A DNA stretch of 64,000 nucleotides. It comes from Rhizobium etli 8C-3 (GTDB lineage: Bacteria; Pseudomonadota; Alphaproteobacteria; Rhizobiales; Rhizobiaceae). Every line of letters starts with the position of its first letter. The first letter of the stretch is position 1. Positions 51,717 to 60,706 of the stretch are shown here, in pieces. The position numbers were made by a program, and so were the translations under genes. Location of the stretch: contig NZ_CP017244.1 of assembly GCF_001908375.1 (NCBI RefSeq), positions 496,001-560,000 on the forward strand, given 5' to 3'. The notes beneath the pieces were generated by a model, which did not search any database, was not told where the DNA came from, and saw only the letters and a program-made list of their open reading frames with translations.

Positions 51717-52616
51717 TCAGCCCAGCAGATGATGCTTGGCTACGGTCGTGACTTCTCGCGTCAAGTCGACCAGCCGATCTGCTGCATGACGGTTCATTTG
51801 CCAGTATAGAGGAACGTCCAGTGGCGTTTCTGCAATCAGTTCTACGAGACGCCCGGACTCCAAGTGCTCGCGCACGAGGTGGGCCGGATTCATGCCCCAT
51901 CCCATGCCGGAAAGGCTGGCCTCGACGAACGCCTGCGTCGAAGGCAGCCAATGGGTCGGAGGGCTGAGGTCTTCTGCGAGCACCTGACGTATCCAACGGC
52001 TCTGGAGCCGGTCCTTTTGATTGAAGGTCAACGCGGGCGCATTGCCGATGGCCCCTGCCGTTACGCCCTTTGAAAAATGCCGGGCGGCGAAATCGGGGCT
52101 CGCCGTTGCATGATAGCGGAGCGCGCCGAGAAACATTCGTCGGCAGCCCTGAACCGGCTTCTCCAGGCTGGTGACGGCAGCGACTACCTGCCCACGCCGT
52201 AGCCATTCGGCGGTATGATCCTCGTCATCGATCGCAATATTGAAGAGATACGCAGAGCGTCTGGCGAAACTTGACATGGCGGTCAGGAACCATGTTCCAA
52301 GACTGTCGGCATTCGTCGCAATGTGCAGCGTCACCCTCGGCTCGGGTTTTGCCGGATCCACGAGGGCGGGCAGATGCTTGAACAGGTCGGCTTCGAGCAT
52401 TCCGACATTCTCCATGTGCCGGCAGAGCCATTCTCCCTTCTCCGTTGCAGTGCAGGGAGTGCCGCGCGCGACCAAGACGATGCCAAGACGTTCCTCAAGC
52501 TGTTTCACCCGCTGCGAGACGGCCGAGGGCGTCACGTTGAGAATGCCTGCGGCCTTTTCGAAGCTGCCTGTTTGAACGACCGCCGAAACGGCGCGGAGAG
52601 CGGAGTAATCGATCAT
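51717..52616 (-). CDS. argP: ArgP/IciA-type LysR regulator
   Basis: A 299-residue LysR protein starting MIDYSALRAVSAVVQTGSFEKAAGILNV, with TPSAVSQRVKQLEERLGIVLVARGTPCTATEKG matching the ArgP DNA-binding domain. In other bacteria ArgP activates the arginine/lysine exporter gene argO in the presence of arginine. Here the divergent neighbour, 91 bases away, encodes exactly such an exporter. The gap contains an AT-rich dyad (TAATC-AG-GATTA at 52627-52638). Confidence 0.88.
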   Translation of the reverse strand: MIDYSALRAVSAVVQTGSFEKAAGILNVTPSAVSQRVKQLEERLGIVLVARGTPCTATEKGEWLCRHMENVGMLEADLFKHLPALVDPAKPEPRVTLHIATNADSLGTWFLTAMSSFARRSAYLFNIAIDDEDHTAEWLRRGQVVAAVTSLEKPVQGCRRMFLGALRYHATASPDFAARHFSKGVTAGAIGNAPALTFNQKDRLQSRWIRQVLAEDLSPPTHWLPSTQAFVEASLSGMGWGMNPAHLVREHLESGRLVELIAETPLDVPLYWQMNRHAADRLVDLTREVTTVAKHHLLG

Positions 52617-52707
52617 TAGTTTTGCTTAATCAGGATTAGCAGCATTAATTATACTAAATTGACGGGATGCGATAGCGGAAAGTCTCGATATTTCGGGAGC
52701 GTTTCAA

Positions 52708-53316
52708 TTGAATTTTCCAGTTTTTGGGACCGGCCTCATGATGGGGCTCAGCCTGATAGTTGCGATTGGTGCGCAGAACGCGTTCGTGCTGCGCCAGGGC
52801 CTGCGCAACGAGCATGTATTCGCCGTCTGCCTCGCATGTGGGCTGTCGGACGCCTTGCTCATTATCTTGGGGGTGACCAGTTTCCGGCAGATCAGCGCGT
52901 TGCTGCCCTGGCTCGATCCGGCAATGCGCTATGGAGGAGCGGCGTTCTTGATCTGGTATGGCGCAAAAAGCCTTTATTCTGCCTTTCGCTCGTCGGGAGC
53001 GCTCACGGTGCAGGAGGCGGCTCTACCGAATTTTCGAGCGACCCTTGCGACTTGTCTTGCTCTTACCTGGCTCAACCCGCACGTCTACCTCGATACGGTC
53101 GTGCTGCTTGGCACCATCTCGACCCGGTTTCCTGGATACGAGGTGTCGTTCGCGGCGGGAGCCGCAACCGGCTCGTTTCTGTTCTTCTTTTCGCTGGGCT
53201 ACGGTGCGACCTGGCTACGGCCGATCTTCTCGAAGCCGGCATCGTGGCGAATTCTGGAAGCGCTCATTACTTTTACGATGTGGCTGATTGCCTTTAACCT
53301 GTTGAGGGAAATGTAG
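52708..53316 (+). CDS. argO: ArgO/LysE-type amino acid exporter
   Basis: A 202-residue membrane protein with about five to six transmembrane segments. The N-terminal SLIVAIGAQNAFVLRQGL segment (about 14-31) and the TWLNPHVYLDTVVLLG segment (about 116-131) are signatures of ArgO/LysE exporters of arginine and lysine. It begins with TTG 52708, GGGAG upstream. Divergence from ArgP supports the assignment. Confidence 0.9.
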   Translation: MNFPVFGTGLMMGLSLIVAIGAQNAFVLRQGLRNEHVFAVCLACGLSDALLIILGVTSFRQISALLPWLDPAMRYGGAAFLIWYGAKSLYSAFRSSGALTVQEAALPNFRATLATCLALTWLNPHVYLDTVVLLGTISTRFPGYEVSFAAGAATGSFLFFFSLGYGATWLRPIFSKPASWRILEALITFTMWLIAFNLLREM

Positions 53317-53475
53317 CCGCCGATCTGCCGCGAGGTCCGCATAGGCCGGGATTGCACCGCCCGCTATCTGCTTTCGGCGACGTCATAAAAAATTCGATCG
53401 TTCGCCCAAAGATAGAGACAGGCGCCCGATTTGCACGTTACGCTTCGATCGACCTTCCCTAACAACCAACAGTGA

Positions 53476-54126
53476 TTGGGCCTCAGCTTGTCTTCCGAAC
53501 TCCACCATCTCCTGATTGTCTACACCGCCTATGTAATAGCCGCCGGAAGCCCGGGCCCCAGCAATATGCGCATCATGGGGGTGGCGATGCATAACGGCCG
53601 GCGTGCAGCCCTCATACTTGCTGCCGGCGTGGTCAGCGGCTCGATCTTCTGGGGTGCGATGGCTGCAACAGGTGTGTCAGCAGTCCTGACCCGCTATGCG
53701 GAAGCGCTGATTGTACTCAAAATCTTCGGCGGTCTTTATCTTCTTTATCTTGCCTTCAAGGCAGGCAAAGCCGCGCTTGCCTCGGGCGATCAGACTGTGT
53801 CGCACAAGGGGGCGAATGGCGCCGCAGTGTCGGGAACCGAGCTCTACCGGCGCGGCTTACTCATGCATCTGAGCAATCCGAAATCGATCCTTGCGTGGAT
53901 CGCCTTGGTAACGCTGGGTCTCGGCCCGAATTCGTCATGGCACACCCTTGCAGCGATCCTTGGCGGTTGCGCGGTGTTGAGCGTGACCATCTTTTGCGGC
54001 TATGCGGTCATCTTCTCGACCGCACCCATGGTGCGCTTGTACCGCCTGGCGAGGCGCTGGATCGAAGGAGTACTGGCCCTGTTTTTCGGCGTTGCCGGTC
54101 TCCGGCTGCTACTGGCGCGCACGTAA
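53476..54126 (+). CDS. RhtB/LysE-family exporter
   Basis: A 216-residue member of the RhtB branch: AGSPGPSNMRIMGVAMHNGRRAALILAAGV near residues 24-53 and HLSNPKSILAWIALVTLGLG near 130-149. It has about six hydrophobic segments and starts with TTG 53476 (TTG 53488 is an alternative); the ribosome site is weak. It lies 17 bases before a DapA-family lyase gene, an unusual pair, so it could export the product or substrate of that enzyme. Confidence 0.85.
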   Translation: MGLSLSSELHHLLIVYTAYVIAAGSPGPSNMRIMGVAMHNGRRAALILAAGVVSGSIFWGAMAATGVSAVLTRYAEALIVLKIFGGLYLLYLAFKAGKAALASGDQTVSHKGANGAAVSGTELYRRGLLMHLSNPKSILAWIALVTLGLGPNSSWHTLAAILGGCAVLSVTIFCGYAVIFSTAPMVRLYRLARRWIEGVLALFFGVAGLRLLLART

Positions 54127-54143
54127 GGTATGGGAGAAACATC

Positions 54144-55034
54144 ATGAAGCTCTTCGCTGGCCTCTCGGCCTTTTCCATCACGCCCACGGATGCCTTCGGA
54201 TGTGTCGACACGGCTGCGCTTGCACGCCTCCTCGAACGCATTTCTGCGGCTCGCGTCGACTCGATCGGACTGCTGGGAAGCACCGGCGGTTACGCTTTTC
54301 TTTCGAGACACGAGCGGCAGCGTGCCGTTGAGGCGGCAATGGCGTGCGTTGGCGGGAAGATACCTGTCATCGTCGGTGTCGGCGCGTTGAGAACCGACGA
54401 GGCTCAGGCGCATGCCCGTGATGCCAGGAAGGCGGGAGCGCATGGTCTTCTGTTGGCACCCATGTCCTATACTCCCCTGACGGAAGAGGAAGTGTTTCAG
54501 CATATTTTGGCGGTTGCGGACGCGGGTGAGCTGCCCTTGTGCATATACAACAACCCGAGCACCACGCGCTTCACCTTCACCGACGATCTGATCGTCCGTC
54601 TGGCGAGCGCACCGAACATTGTCGCCGCGAAAATGCCGCTTCCCGCCGATGGGGATGTTAAGGCTGAACTTGCGCGTTTGCGAAGCTCCACACCGGACGG
54701 TTTCGCAATCGGCTACAGTGGCGATTGGGGCGCAGCTGATGCACTGCTGGCGGGCTGCGACGCCTGGTACAGCGTAATCGGAGGCTTGTTGCCGTCCGAA
54801 GCCGTTGCTCTCACGCGTGCAGCCCAAGCAGGAGATGTCTGCGAGGTCAAGCGCCTCGATCAGGCCTTTCAACCCTTATGGAGGCTCTTCAAGGAGTTCG
54901 GCAGCTTCCGCGTAATGTATGCGATAGCTGACATCCTTGGCCTTTGCCGCCCCGCGCCTCCACGGCCAATCCTGCCCCTGCAGCCGGCCGACATGCCAAG
55001 AGTGAAAGACGCACTCGATCGTATCTTGATCTGA
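54144..55034 (+). CDS. DapA-family aldolase/lyase (DHDPS-like)
   Basis: A 296-residue (beta/alpha)8 Schiff-base lyase of the dihydrodipicolinate synthase family. The Schiff-base lysine is Lys163 (NIVAAKM), the conserved tyrosine is Tyr135 (CIYNNPSTT), and the nucleophile loop reads GLLGSTGGYAF, where DapA has a GTTGE motif. The Lys neighbourhood (AAKMPLPADG) differs from true DapA (KEASG), so catabolic or unknown activity is more likely than lysine biosynthesis. ATG 54144 with GGGAG upstream; the longer frame from 53895 is a shadow of the exporter gene. Confidence 0.83.
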   Translation: MKLFAGLSAFSITPTDAFGCVDTAALARLLERISAARVDSIGLLGSTGGYAFLSRHERQRAVEAAMACVGGKIPVIVGVGALRTDEAQAHARDARKAGAHGLLLAPMSYTPLTEEEVFQHILAVADAGELPLCIYNNPSTTRFTFTDDLIVRLASAPNIVAAKMPLPADGDVKAELARLRSSTPDGFAIGYSGDWGAADALLAGCDAWYSVIGGLLPSEAVALTRAAQAGDVCEVKRLDQAFQPLWRLFKEFGSFRVMYAIADILGLCRPAPPRPILPLQPADMPRVKDALDRILI

Positions 55035-55228
55035 GCGCACATGGGGGCATTTGAGACCGCCTCGTCATAGTAGCCGGCCGCTGCTTGCGTTAACGACTTA
55101 TGTATTCCGCTACATGCCTCGACGATCCGGCGATCTGACCGAGCCGCATTCCGTGTAGCTGCGGTTGGCGTGGGCTGCACAGCCGAATTGCGGCCGGCTG
55201 GGCCGTAGTCATGCACCAGGCACGCTTT

Positions 55229-55260
55229 ACCGGCGCCCATGGGATCTGACGGGCGCCGGT
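55229..55260. terminator. 10-bp hairpin between dapA-like gene and matC
   Basis: ACCGGCGCCC (55229-55238) pairs perfectly with GGGCGCCGGT (55251-55260) around a 12-base loop. The two neighbouring genes converge here, so it can serve both. CGTTTC follows on the right side. Confidence 0.6.
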
Positions 55261-55306
55261 CGTTTCATCGTCGGCAGGCGGTTCCTTTCGGCTGCGGCGC
55301 GCTGCG

Positions 55307-56653
55307 TCAGACGAGTCCAGGCACGACGAAGACCAACCAAGCAACCAGAGGCCCGATGATCGCGATCAGGGCGCTGTAAATCAGCAGTTGACGCAGCACC
55401 TTCTCGCGTTTGTCATCCGGGGCGTTGGCAACGACGAGTGCGCCATTGGTGGAAAACGGGCTGGTATCAACGATCGTTGTCGAGATCGCGATTGCCGCTA
55501 CTACGCCGACGGCGCTGATATGACCTTGCAGCAGGAATGGCACCGCCAAGGGAATGATGGCACCAAGGAGCGCTGTCGAGGATGCAAAGGCCGAGACGAT
55601 GGCGCCTGTGAAGCATAGCAGCAGCGCAACCAAGAGCGGCATGCCCAGACTTGAAATGCCGTGCGCGACATAGTCGACCGTCCCGGCCTTTTCCATGACG
55701 CCGACATAGGTAATGATGCCGGCAATCAGCAGCACGGTCGACCAGCTCACCTTGTCGATTGCCGCCTTTTGAGTTTTTGGTGACAGCAGTGCCAGAGCGA
55801 CAGCGACAGTCATGGCGACCAAACCCACGTTGAACTTGAAGACCAGGGCACCGATGCCAAGAGCCGTCAAGCCGATCAGGGTGGATATCCGTTCGCTGGT
55901 GAGGCGGAATGTTGCAGCTGTGTCGGCGGCCGTGCCATAGGCATGCTCTCTGAGCGGCTTTGCGGGCGTACCCCCATGGCCCCGGATCGATGCCGATACG
56001 CCTTCAGGGTGCAGTTCGGGCAAGGGGCCGGACAATACCGATTGCTGCTTCATCACTCGCGCACCGCCAAAAACGAAGAACACCAGTACGGCAATCGCCA
56101 GATTGAAGAAGAAGCTGGAGAGGAACAGCGACGTCGGAGCCAAGGGCAGGCCCGCTTTTGCGACGATCTGGTTGGTAATTCCGCCATAGACACTGATCGG
56201 CGAAAAGCCGCCGGCCTGTGCGCCATGGATGACCATCAGGCCCATCATCACAGGGTGGATCCTGTATTGCACGGCAAAGCTCAGCGCCACCGGCGCAAGG
56301 ATGGCCACGGCTGCCGGCCCCAGTGCTCCAAAGCCGGTGATGATCGCTGCGACCATGAACATCACCCAGGGAATCCATGCGACATGTCCTCGCACCAGAC
56401 GGACGGCACATTCGACAAGCCAGTCGATGGTGCCGTTGATTTGCGCAATCGCAAAAAGGTAGGTGACGGCGACCAGGGTCAGGAACAGATCGCTTGGAAA
56501 GCCTGCGAAGATATCGGTAGCTTTCATCCCGATCATGAGCGTTCCGAGTACGAACGTGCAGGCAAAGGCAAGTGCGCCCATGTTGATTGGCTGGATCGTT
56601 GCGACGACAAACATGCCGATCAGCAAGAGTATGGATAGTATTTCGATGCTCAT
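55307..56653 (-). CDS. matC: Malonate carrier MatC
   Basis: A 448-residue membrane transporter with about twelve hydrophobic segments, matching MatC, the malonate/dicarboxylate carrier of Rhizobium. Recognisable stretches are NMGALAFACTFVLGTLMIG, HGAQAGGFSPISVYGGITNQIV and AISTTIVDTSPFSTNGALVVANA. It imports malonate for the enzymes encoded just upstream. I start at ATG 56653 with GGGAGGGG upstream; the longer frame to 57004 is a shadow of matB. It is third in a matA-matB-matC leftward operon. Confidence 0.93.
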   Translation of the reverse strand: MSIEILSILLLIGMFVVATIQPINMGALAFACTFVLGTLMIGMKATDIFAGFPSDLFLTLVAVTYLFAIAQINGTIDWLVECAVRLVRGHVAWIPWVMFMVAAIITGFGALGPAAVAILAPVALSFAVQYRIHPVMMGLMVIHGAQAGGFSPISVYGGITNQIVAKAGLPLAPTSLFLSSFFFNLAIAVLVFFVFGGARVMKQQSVLSGPLPELHPEGVSASIRGHGGTPAKPLREHAYGTAADTAATFRLTSERISTLIGLTALGIGALVFKFNVGLVAMTVAVALALLSPKTQKAAIDKVSWSTVLLIAGIITYVGVMEKAGTVDYVAHGISSLGMPLLVALLLCFTGAIVSAFASSTALLGAIIPLAVPFLLQGHISAVGVVAAIAISTTIVDTSPFSTNGALVVANAPDDKREKVLRQLLIYSALIAIIGPLVAWLVFVVPGLV

Positions 56654-56750
56654 GATTCCCCTCCCTCCCGGCGCTCTCGCGCCGGCAGCTTTTCGGTTGC
56701 AACAATTGAAAATGTCTGCGCGCCGTCCTCCCAGAAGGCGCACAGGCGGA

Positions 56751-58265
56751 TCAGGTTTTTGCGTAAAGGTCGGCGTATTTCTTCCGAAGGACGTTCTTCT
56801 GGACCTTGCCCATGGCATTGCGCGGCAAGTCCTCGGCGAAGATAATGCGCTTGGGCTGCTTGTAACGAGCGAGCCGGTCGTGGAGCGCATGAAGAATGGC
56901 GCCTTCGTCAAGCGCCGAATCGGTTTTGCGCACCACGATGGCCGTGACGCCCTCTCCGAAGTCAGGATGTGGAACTCCGATGACGGCGCTTTCGGCGACG
57001 CCATCGAGTTGATCGATCTCGCCTTCGACCTCCTTGGGGTAGATGTTGTATCCGCCGGAAATCACCAGGTCCTTGCTACGACCGACAATATGGACATAGC
57101 CGTCCTTGTCGATCTTGCCGAGGTCGCCGCTGATGAAGAACCCGTCGGAAGTGAATTCGGCTGCCGTCTTTTCCGGCATTCGCCAATAGCCCTTGAAGAC
57201 GTTCGGCCCCTTGATTTCGATCATCCCGGTTTCATCGGGTGGCAGCCCGGCGCCGGTGGCAGGATCTGTAACGCGCACCGTCACTCCGGGAAGGGGAAAG
57301 CCGACTGTACCGGCGATCCGCGCTCCGTCATAGGGATTGGACGTATTCATGTTGGTTTCTGTCATCCCGTAGCGCTCAAGGATGGCATGACCGGTGCGTT
57401 TTTCGAACTCGACATGCGTTTCGGCAAGCAGCGGCGCCGAGCCAGAAACGAAGAGGCGCATATTCGCGACCGCCTGCTTGTCGAGGCGACGGCTCTGCAG
57501 GAGGCGCACGTAAAAGGTCGGGACACCCATCAACATGGTAGCCTGCGGCATCAGCGCCACGACCTCGTCTGCATCGAATTTCGACAGCAGGAACATCGAG
57601 GCACCGGCAAGCAACGTGACGTTGGTGGCAACGAACAGCCCGTGCGTGTGGAAGATGGGTAGTGCGTGGATCAGACGGTCGCCGGAAGTCACGCGCCAGC
57701 AATCGCGCAAGGTCGTGGCGTTTGAACGGAGATTTCCATGCGTGAGCATCGCCCCCTTGGAGCGACCCGTGGTTCCTGAGGTGTAAAGGATCGCTGCCAG
57801 ATCATCTGCTGAACATGACGCATTCACGAAATCGACTGGTTCGTCCCTTGCAAGATCGAGCAACGAGCCCGTACCGTCGGCGTCAAGCGTTTCGACGATT
57901 GCGCCATGAGCCTTTGCAATTGTTGCCACCGCCTGACGCTGAGCCGGCGAGACCACAACCAGGCGCGGCTCGGCATCACCAATAAAGTAGTCGAGTTCGG
58001 CGAGCGTGTAAGCTGTATTCAGGGGCAGATAGACGGCGCCACAGCGAAGGCAGGCCAGGTAGAGGATTAGGGCTTCGGCACTCTTTTCCACCTGCGCGGC
58101 AACCCGATCGCCGGGACGAATACCGAGGGCGTCGATCGCACTGGCGATGCGTCCTGAAAGATCGAGCGCCTCATCGTAGGTCCAAATCCGTCCGCCATTG
58201 ATGCGGATGAATGGCGCATTGCCGGGTGCGGCGGCCCGTATGGCGTCGAAAAGATGGTTGCTCAT
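56751..58265 (-). CDS. matB: Malonyl-CoA synthetase MatB
   Basis: A 504-residue AMP-forming acyl-CoA synthetase. The AMP-binding motif is ILYTSGTTGRSKGA near residue 160. YGMTETNMNTSNPYDG, GDLGKIDKDGYVHIVGRSKD and the C-terminal lysine in NAMGKVQKNVLR are all in place. MatB activates malonate (and methylmalonate) with CoA. I start at ATG 58265 with GGAGG upstream; the longer frame to 58388 runs into matA. It lies 22 bases after matA and 97 bases before matC, in the known order. Confidence 0.94.
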   Translation of the reverse strand: MSNHLFDAIRAAAPGNAPFIRINGGRIWTYDEALDLSGRIASAIDALGIRPGDRVAAQVEKSAEALILYLACLRCGAVYLPLNTAYTLAELDYFIGDAEPRLVVVSPAQRQAVATIAKAHGAIVETLDADGTGSLLDLARDEPVDFVNASCSADDLAAILYTSGTTGRSKGAMLTHGNLRSNATTLRDCWRVTSGDRLIHALPIFHTHGLFVATNVTLLAGASMFLLSKFDADEVVALMPQATMLMGVPTFYVRLLQSRRLDKQAVANMRLFVSGSAPLLAETHVEFEKRTGHAILERYGMTETNMNTSNPYDGARIAGTVGFPLPGVTVRVTDPATGAGLPPDETGMIEIKGPNVFKGYWRMPEKTAAEFTSDGFFISGDLGKIDKDGYVHIVGRSKDLVISGGYNIYPKEVEGEIDQLDGVAESAVIGVPHPDFGEGVTAIVVRKTDSALDEGAILHALHDRLARYKQPKRIIFAEDLPRNAMGKVQKNVLRKKYADLYAKT

Positions 58266-58287
58266 GTCGCGCTCCTCCATTGCTGTT

Positions 58288-59673
58288 TTACGGTTCGCGT
58301 GAAAGTCCGCGAAGCCTGACGACTTTTGTGGCGTCCCCGCTGCGGTCGAGGAGATTTTTGACAGCCGGTGAGGCTGCAACTTCGCCACGCTGCGCCAGGG
58401 CCTCGTGGTTGGCTACGATGTCGTCGAGCTTGTAGAGATAGTTGACCATCAGGCCGTGCGCCTGAGCCATTGCCCGGGCCGAGCGGTCGCCGAGAAAATT
58501 CAATCTTTCCAATCGCGCTCCGTTGCCGAGATGGAAACGGGCGACGGGATCAAGCAGGCGACCCTGCGGCGTGCGTTCGATCAAAAAATAGCGTGCCGCA
58601 AGAGGCAGCAATACGCGCTCCACCTCGGCCGCCTTGGCCTTGTCGTCTGCCCATTTCGGGTCGTCAAGTCGCGCAAGTGCCTTTTGATCGGCATCCGACG
58701 GCAAGGGGCTGGCGGTCGAGGCACGCTGATTGGCAAGCCAGCGGGCAAAGCCTGGCACGGGCGACAGCGTCACAAAATTCTTCAATCCGGGCAGGTCTCG
58801 CCGCAAGTCCTCGACGACCTGCTTGATCAGAAAATTGCCGAAGGAAATTCCGCGCAGGCCGTCCTGGCAATTGGAGATCGAATAAAAGACAGCCGTCGTC
58901 GCCTCGTCGGCGTTGATCTGCTCTCTGCCTTCGTCGAGCACGTCCGCGATGGTGTTTGGTACCGACCGCGTGAGTGCAACCTCGACGAAGACAAGCGGCT
59001 CGTCGGCGAGGCGAGGATGGAAAAAGGCAAAGCAGCGACGGTCGGCTGGCGCCAGTCGGCGGCGCAACTCCTCCCAACTGGCGATTTCGTGCACGGCTTC
59101 GTACTTGATGATCTTTTCGAGAATGTGCGCCGGCGTCGACCAGTCGATGGGTCGAAGAGTGAGAAAGCCGCGATTGAACCAGGAGCCGAACAGGTGGACG
59201 AAATCAGCGTCGATGGCGCGATATTCGTCCGCTTGCGCGGTTAAAGCGAGAAGTTGCTGACGCATCTGGACCAGCTTGGCCGTACCATTGGGCGCTTGGT
59301 TCAACCGACGCAGGAGTTCCTGGCGCCGCGGTTCAGCTGCCTCATGGAGCGCCGTGATCGTCGCGGAGTTCTTTTCCGCAAGATAGTTTTTGATCGCCTG
59401 ATCGAGTTTGGCCGTGTCTGGCCCGAACTTGTCATAGAGCATCTGCAGAAACTGCCGCACGCCGTCGGCATCGAGCTTGCTCCACCGATCGAGGATCTCG
59501 GCAGCAATGGCCATACCGGACGCCTCGCCCCGGCTCGACATCAGCATTTCGCAGAGCGTTTCGAAATCGACTTTTGTTGCATCTGTTGGCTTGCGTGAAT
59601 CCGCAAACAAAAGCTTGCGGCCGCGATCGGTGATGTTTTGCAGCATGTCGCTGAAAAATGAGGTTCCAGGCAT
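58288..59673 (-). CDS. matA: Malonyl-CoA decarboxylase MatA
   Basis: A 461-residue malonyl-CoA decarboxylase. An all-helical N-terminal domain (about 1-170) precedes the GNAT-like catalytic domain, with AFFHPRLADEPLVFVEVALT, ISFGNFLIKQVVEDL, FVTLSPVPGFARWL and HLGNGARLERLNFLGDRSA, where the C-terminal conserved His and Glu lie. It converts malonyl-CoA to acetyl-CoA and CO2. ATG 59673 has GGAGGAG upstream. It is the first gene of the mat operon, divergent from matR. Confidence 0.94.
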   Translation of the reverse strand: MPGTSFFSDMLQNITDRGRKLLFADSRKPTDATKVDFETLCEMLMSSRGEASGMAIAAEILDRWSKLDADGVRQFLQMLYDKFGPDTAKLDQAIKNYLAEKNSATITALHEAAEPRRQELLRRLNQAPNGTAKLVQMRQQLLALTAQADEYRAIDADFVHLFGSWFNRGFLTLRPIDWSTPAHILEKIIKYEAVHEIASWEELRRRLAPADRRCFAFFHPRLADEPLVFVEVALTRSVPNTIADVLDEGREQINADEATTAVFYSISNCQDGLRGISFGNFLIKQVVEDLRRDLPGLKNFVTLSPVPGFARWLANQRASTASPLPSDADQKALARLDDPKWADDKAKAAEVERVLLPLAARYFLIERTPQGRLLDPVARFHLGNGARLERLNFLGDRSARAMAQAHGLMVNYLYKLDDIVANHEALAQRGEVAASPAVKNLLDRSGDATKVVRLRGLSREP

Positions 59674-59786
59674 GCCGTTCTCCTCCTGCTTCGTGGCTGC
59701 AAAGCGACCCGGTCGCCACGGTTCTCATTTGAAAGACTTCGAGCTATAGTATTTAAACTGGCGCATATCGCGTACAATGTCAATGA

Positions 59787-59800
59787 TCGTGTATACAAGA
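59787..59800. promoter_or_regulatory. MatR operator
   Basis: TCGTGTATACAAGA; its reverse complement TCTTGTATACACGA matches the operator I recall for MatR of Rhizobium leguminosarum bv. trifolii (half-sites TCTTGTA and TACACGA). It lies in the 158-base gap between matA and matR, 32 bases before matR. Malonate is expected to relieve MatR repression. Confidence 0.85.
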
Positions 59801-59831
59801 AATTGGTTTAGGTATTATGAGGTGGAAAGAC

Positions 59832-60482
59832 ATGTCTGAAAATGTTGGAAGATGGCTGCGAGACGAGATTGAAAATGCTATTCTTTCCAATGAGTTCGCG
59901 CCAGGCGAACGGCTCGATGAAATGGTGCTCGCCACCCGCTTCGGTGTATCGCGCACACCCGTCCGTGAAGCGCTGATGCAGCTCAATGCGATTGGACTTA
60001 TCGAGATTCGCCCGCGCCGCGGGGCGGTCGTCATCGATCCGGCGCCGCACAGGATTTTCGAGATGTTCGAGGTCATGGCGGAGCTCGAAGGTCTTGCTGG
60101 ATCGCTCGCCGCCCGCCGGCTGGACGACGAATCCCGTGCGGCAATCACGGCCGCCCACAGGCGCTGTGAGCTATCGGCCGGGGCCGGCGACAGCGACGCC
60201 TATTATTACGACAACGAGGAATTCCATAAGGCCATCTACGCAGCAAGCCGCAGCGAATTCCTCGAGGAGCAGTGCCTGCAACTGCATCGGCGTCTGCGCC
60301 CCTATCGGCGGCTTCAGCTACGCGTGCGAAACCGCTTGTCGACGTCCTTTTGCGAACATTGCGCCATTGTCGATGCAATTTTCGCCGGAAACGGCCAGGA
60401 GGCTCGCCGCCTATTGCGGGTACATGTCGGAATACAAGGCGAGAGGTTCAGCGATCTGGTCGCGAGCATGACGACACGATGA
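59832..60482 (+). CDS. matR: MatR, GntR-family regulator of malonate metabolism
   Basis: A 216-residue GntR/FadR-type repressor. The winged helix has LATRFGVSRTPVREALMQLNAIGLIEIRPRRGAVV. The C-terminal FCD domain includes AGDSDAYYYDNEEFHKAIYAAS and EHCAIVDAIFAG with probable metal ligands. I prefer ATG 59832 (GAGGTGG upstream) to ATG 59817. It is divergent from matABC with its operator in the gap, exactly the known Rhizobium arrangement. It represses the mat operon in the absence of malonate. Confidence 0.92.
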   Translation: MSENVGRWLRDEIENAILSNEFAPGERLDEMVLATRFGVSRTPVREALMQLNAIGLIEIRPRRGAVVIDPAPHRIFEMFEVMAELEGLAGSLAARRLDDESRAAITAAHRRCELSAGAGDSDAYYYDNEEFHKAIYAASRSEFLEEQCLQLHRRLRPYRRLQLRVRNRLSTSFCEHCAIVDAIFAGNGQEARRLLRVHVGIQGERFSDLVASMTTR

Positions 60483-60706
60483 GGCCTGCTCGAAGCTGAC
60501 GCCACCGGCATGTCTCAAGCTCCGCGCTCCCTGAAAAACATGAAGCGCACTTTTCCGGCATAAGCAAATACCACCAACAGCAGGTTCTGGCCTCATCAGG
60601 TCGCCTTCGTATATATCCGAACGTCTCAAAATAGTTTCTCCGTGCCGCTCAAAGGCTTCTGGCGTATGCTGTAGGACATGTGGTCCGAGCAGATGGAGGA
60701 GGAGCC

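Noticed and set aside
56654..57004. N-terminal extension of matC by 117 codons
   Set aside because: It reads through matB in another frame; matC begins at 56653 with a clear ribosome site and family length.
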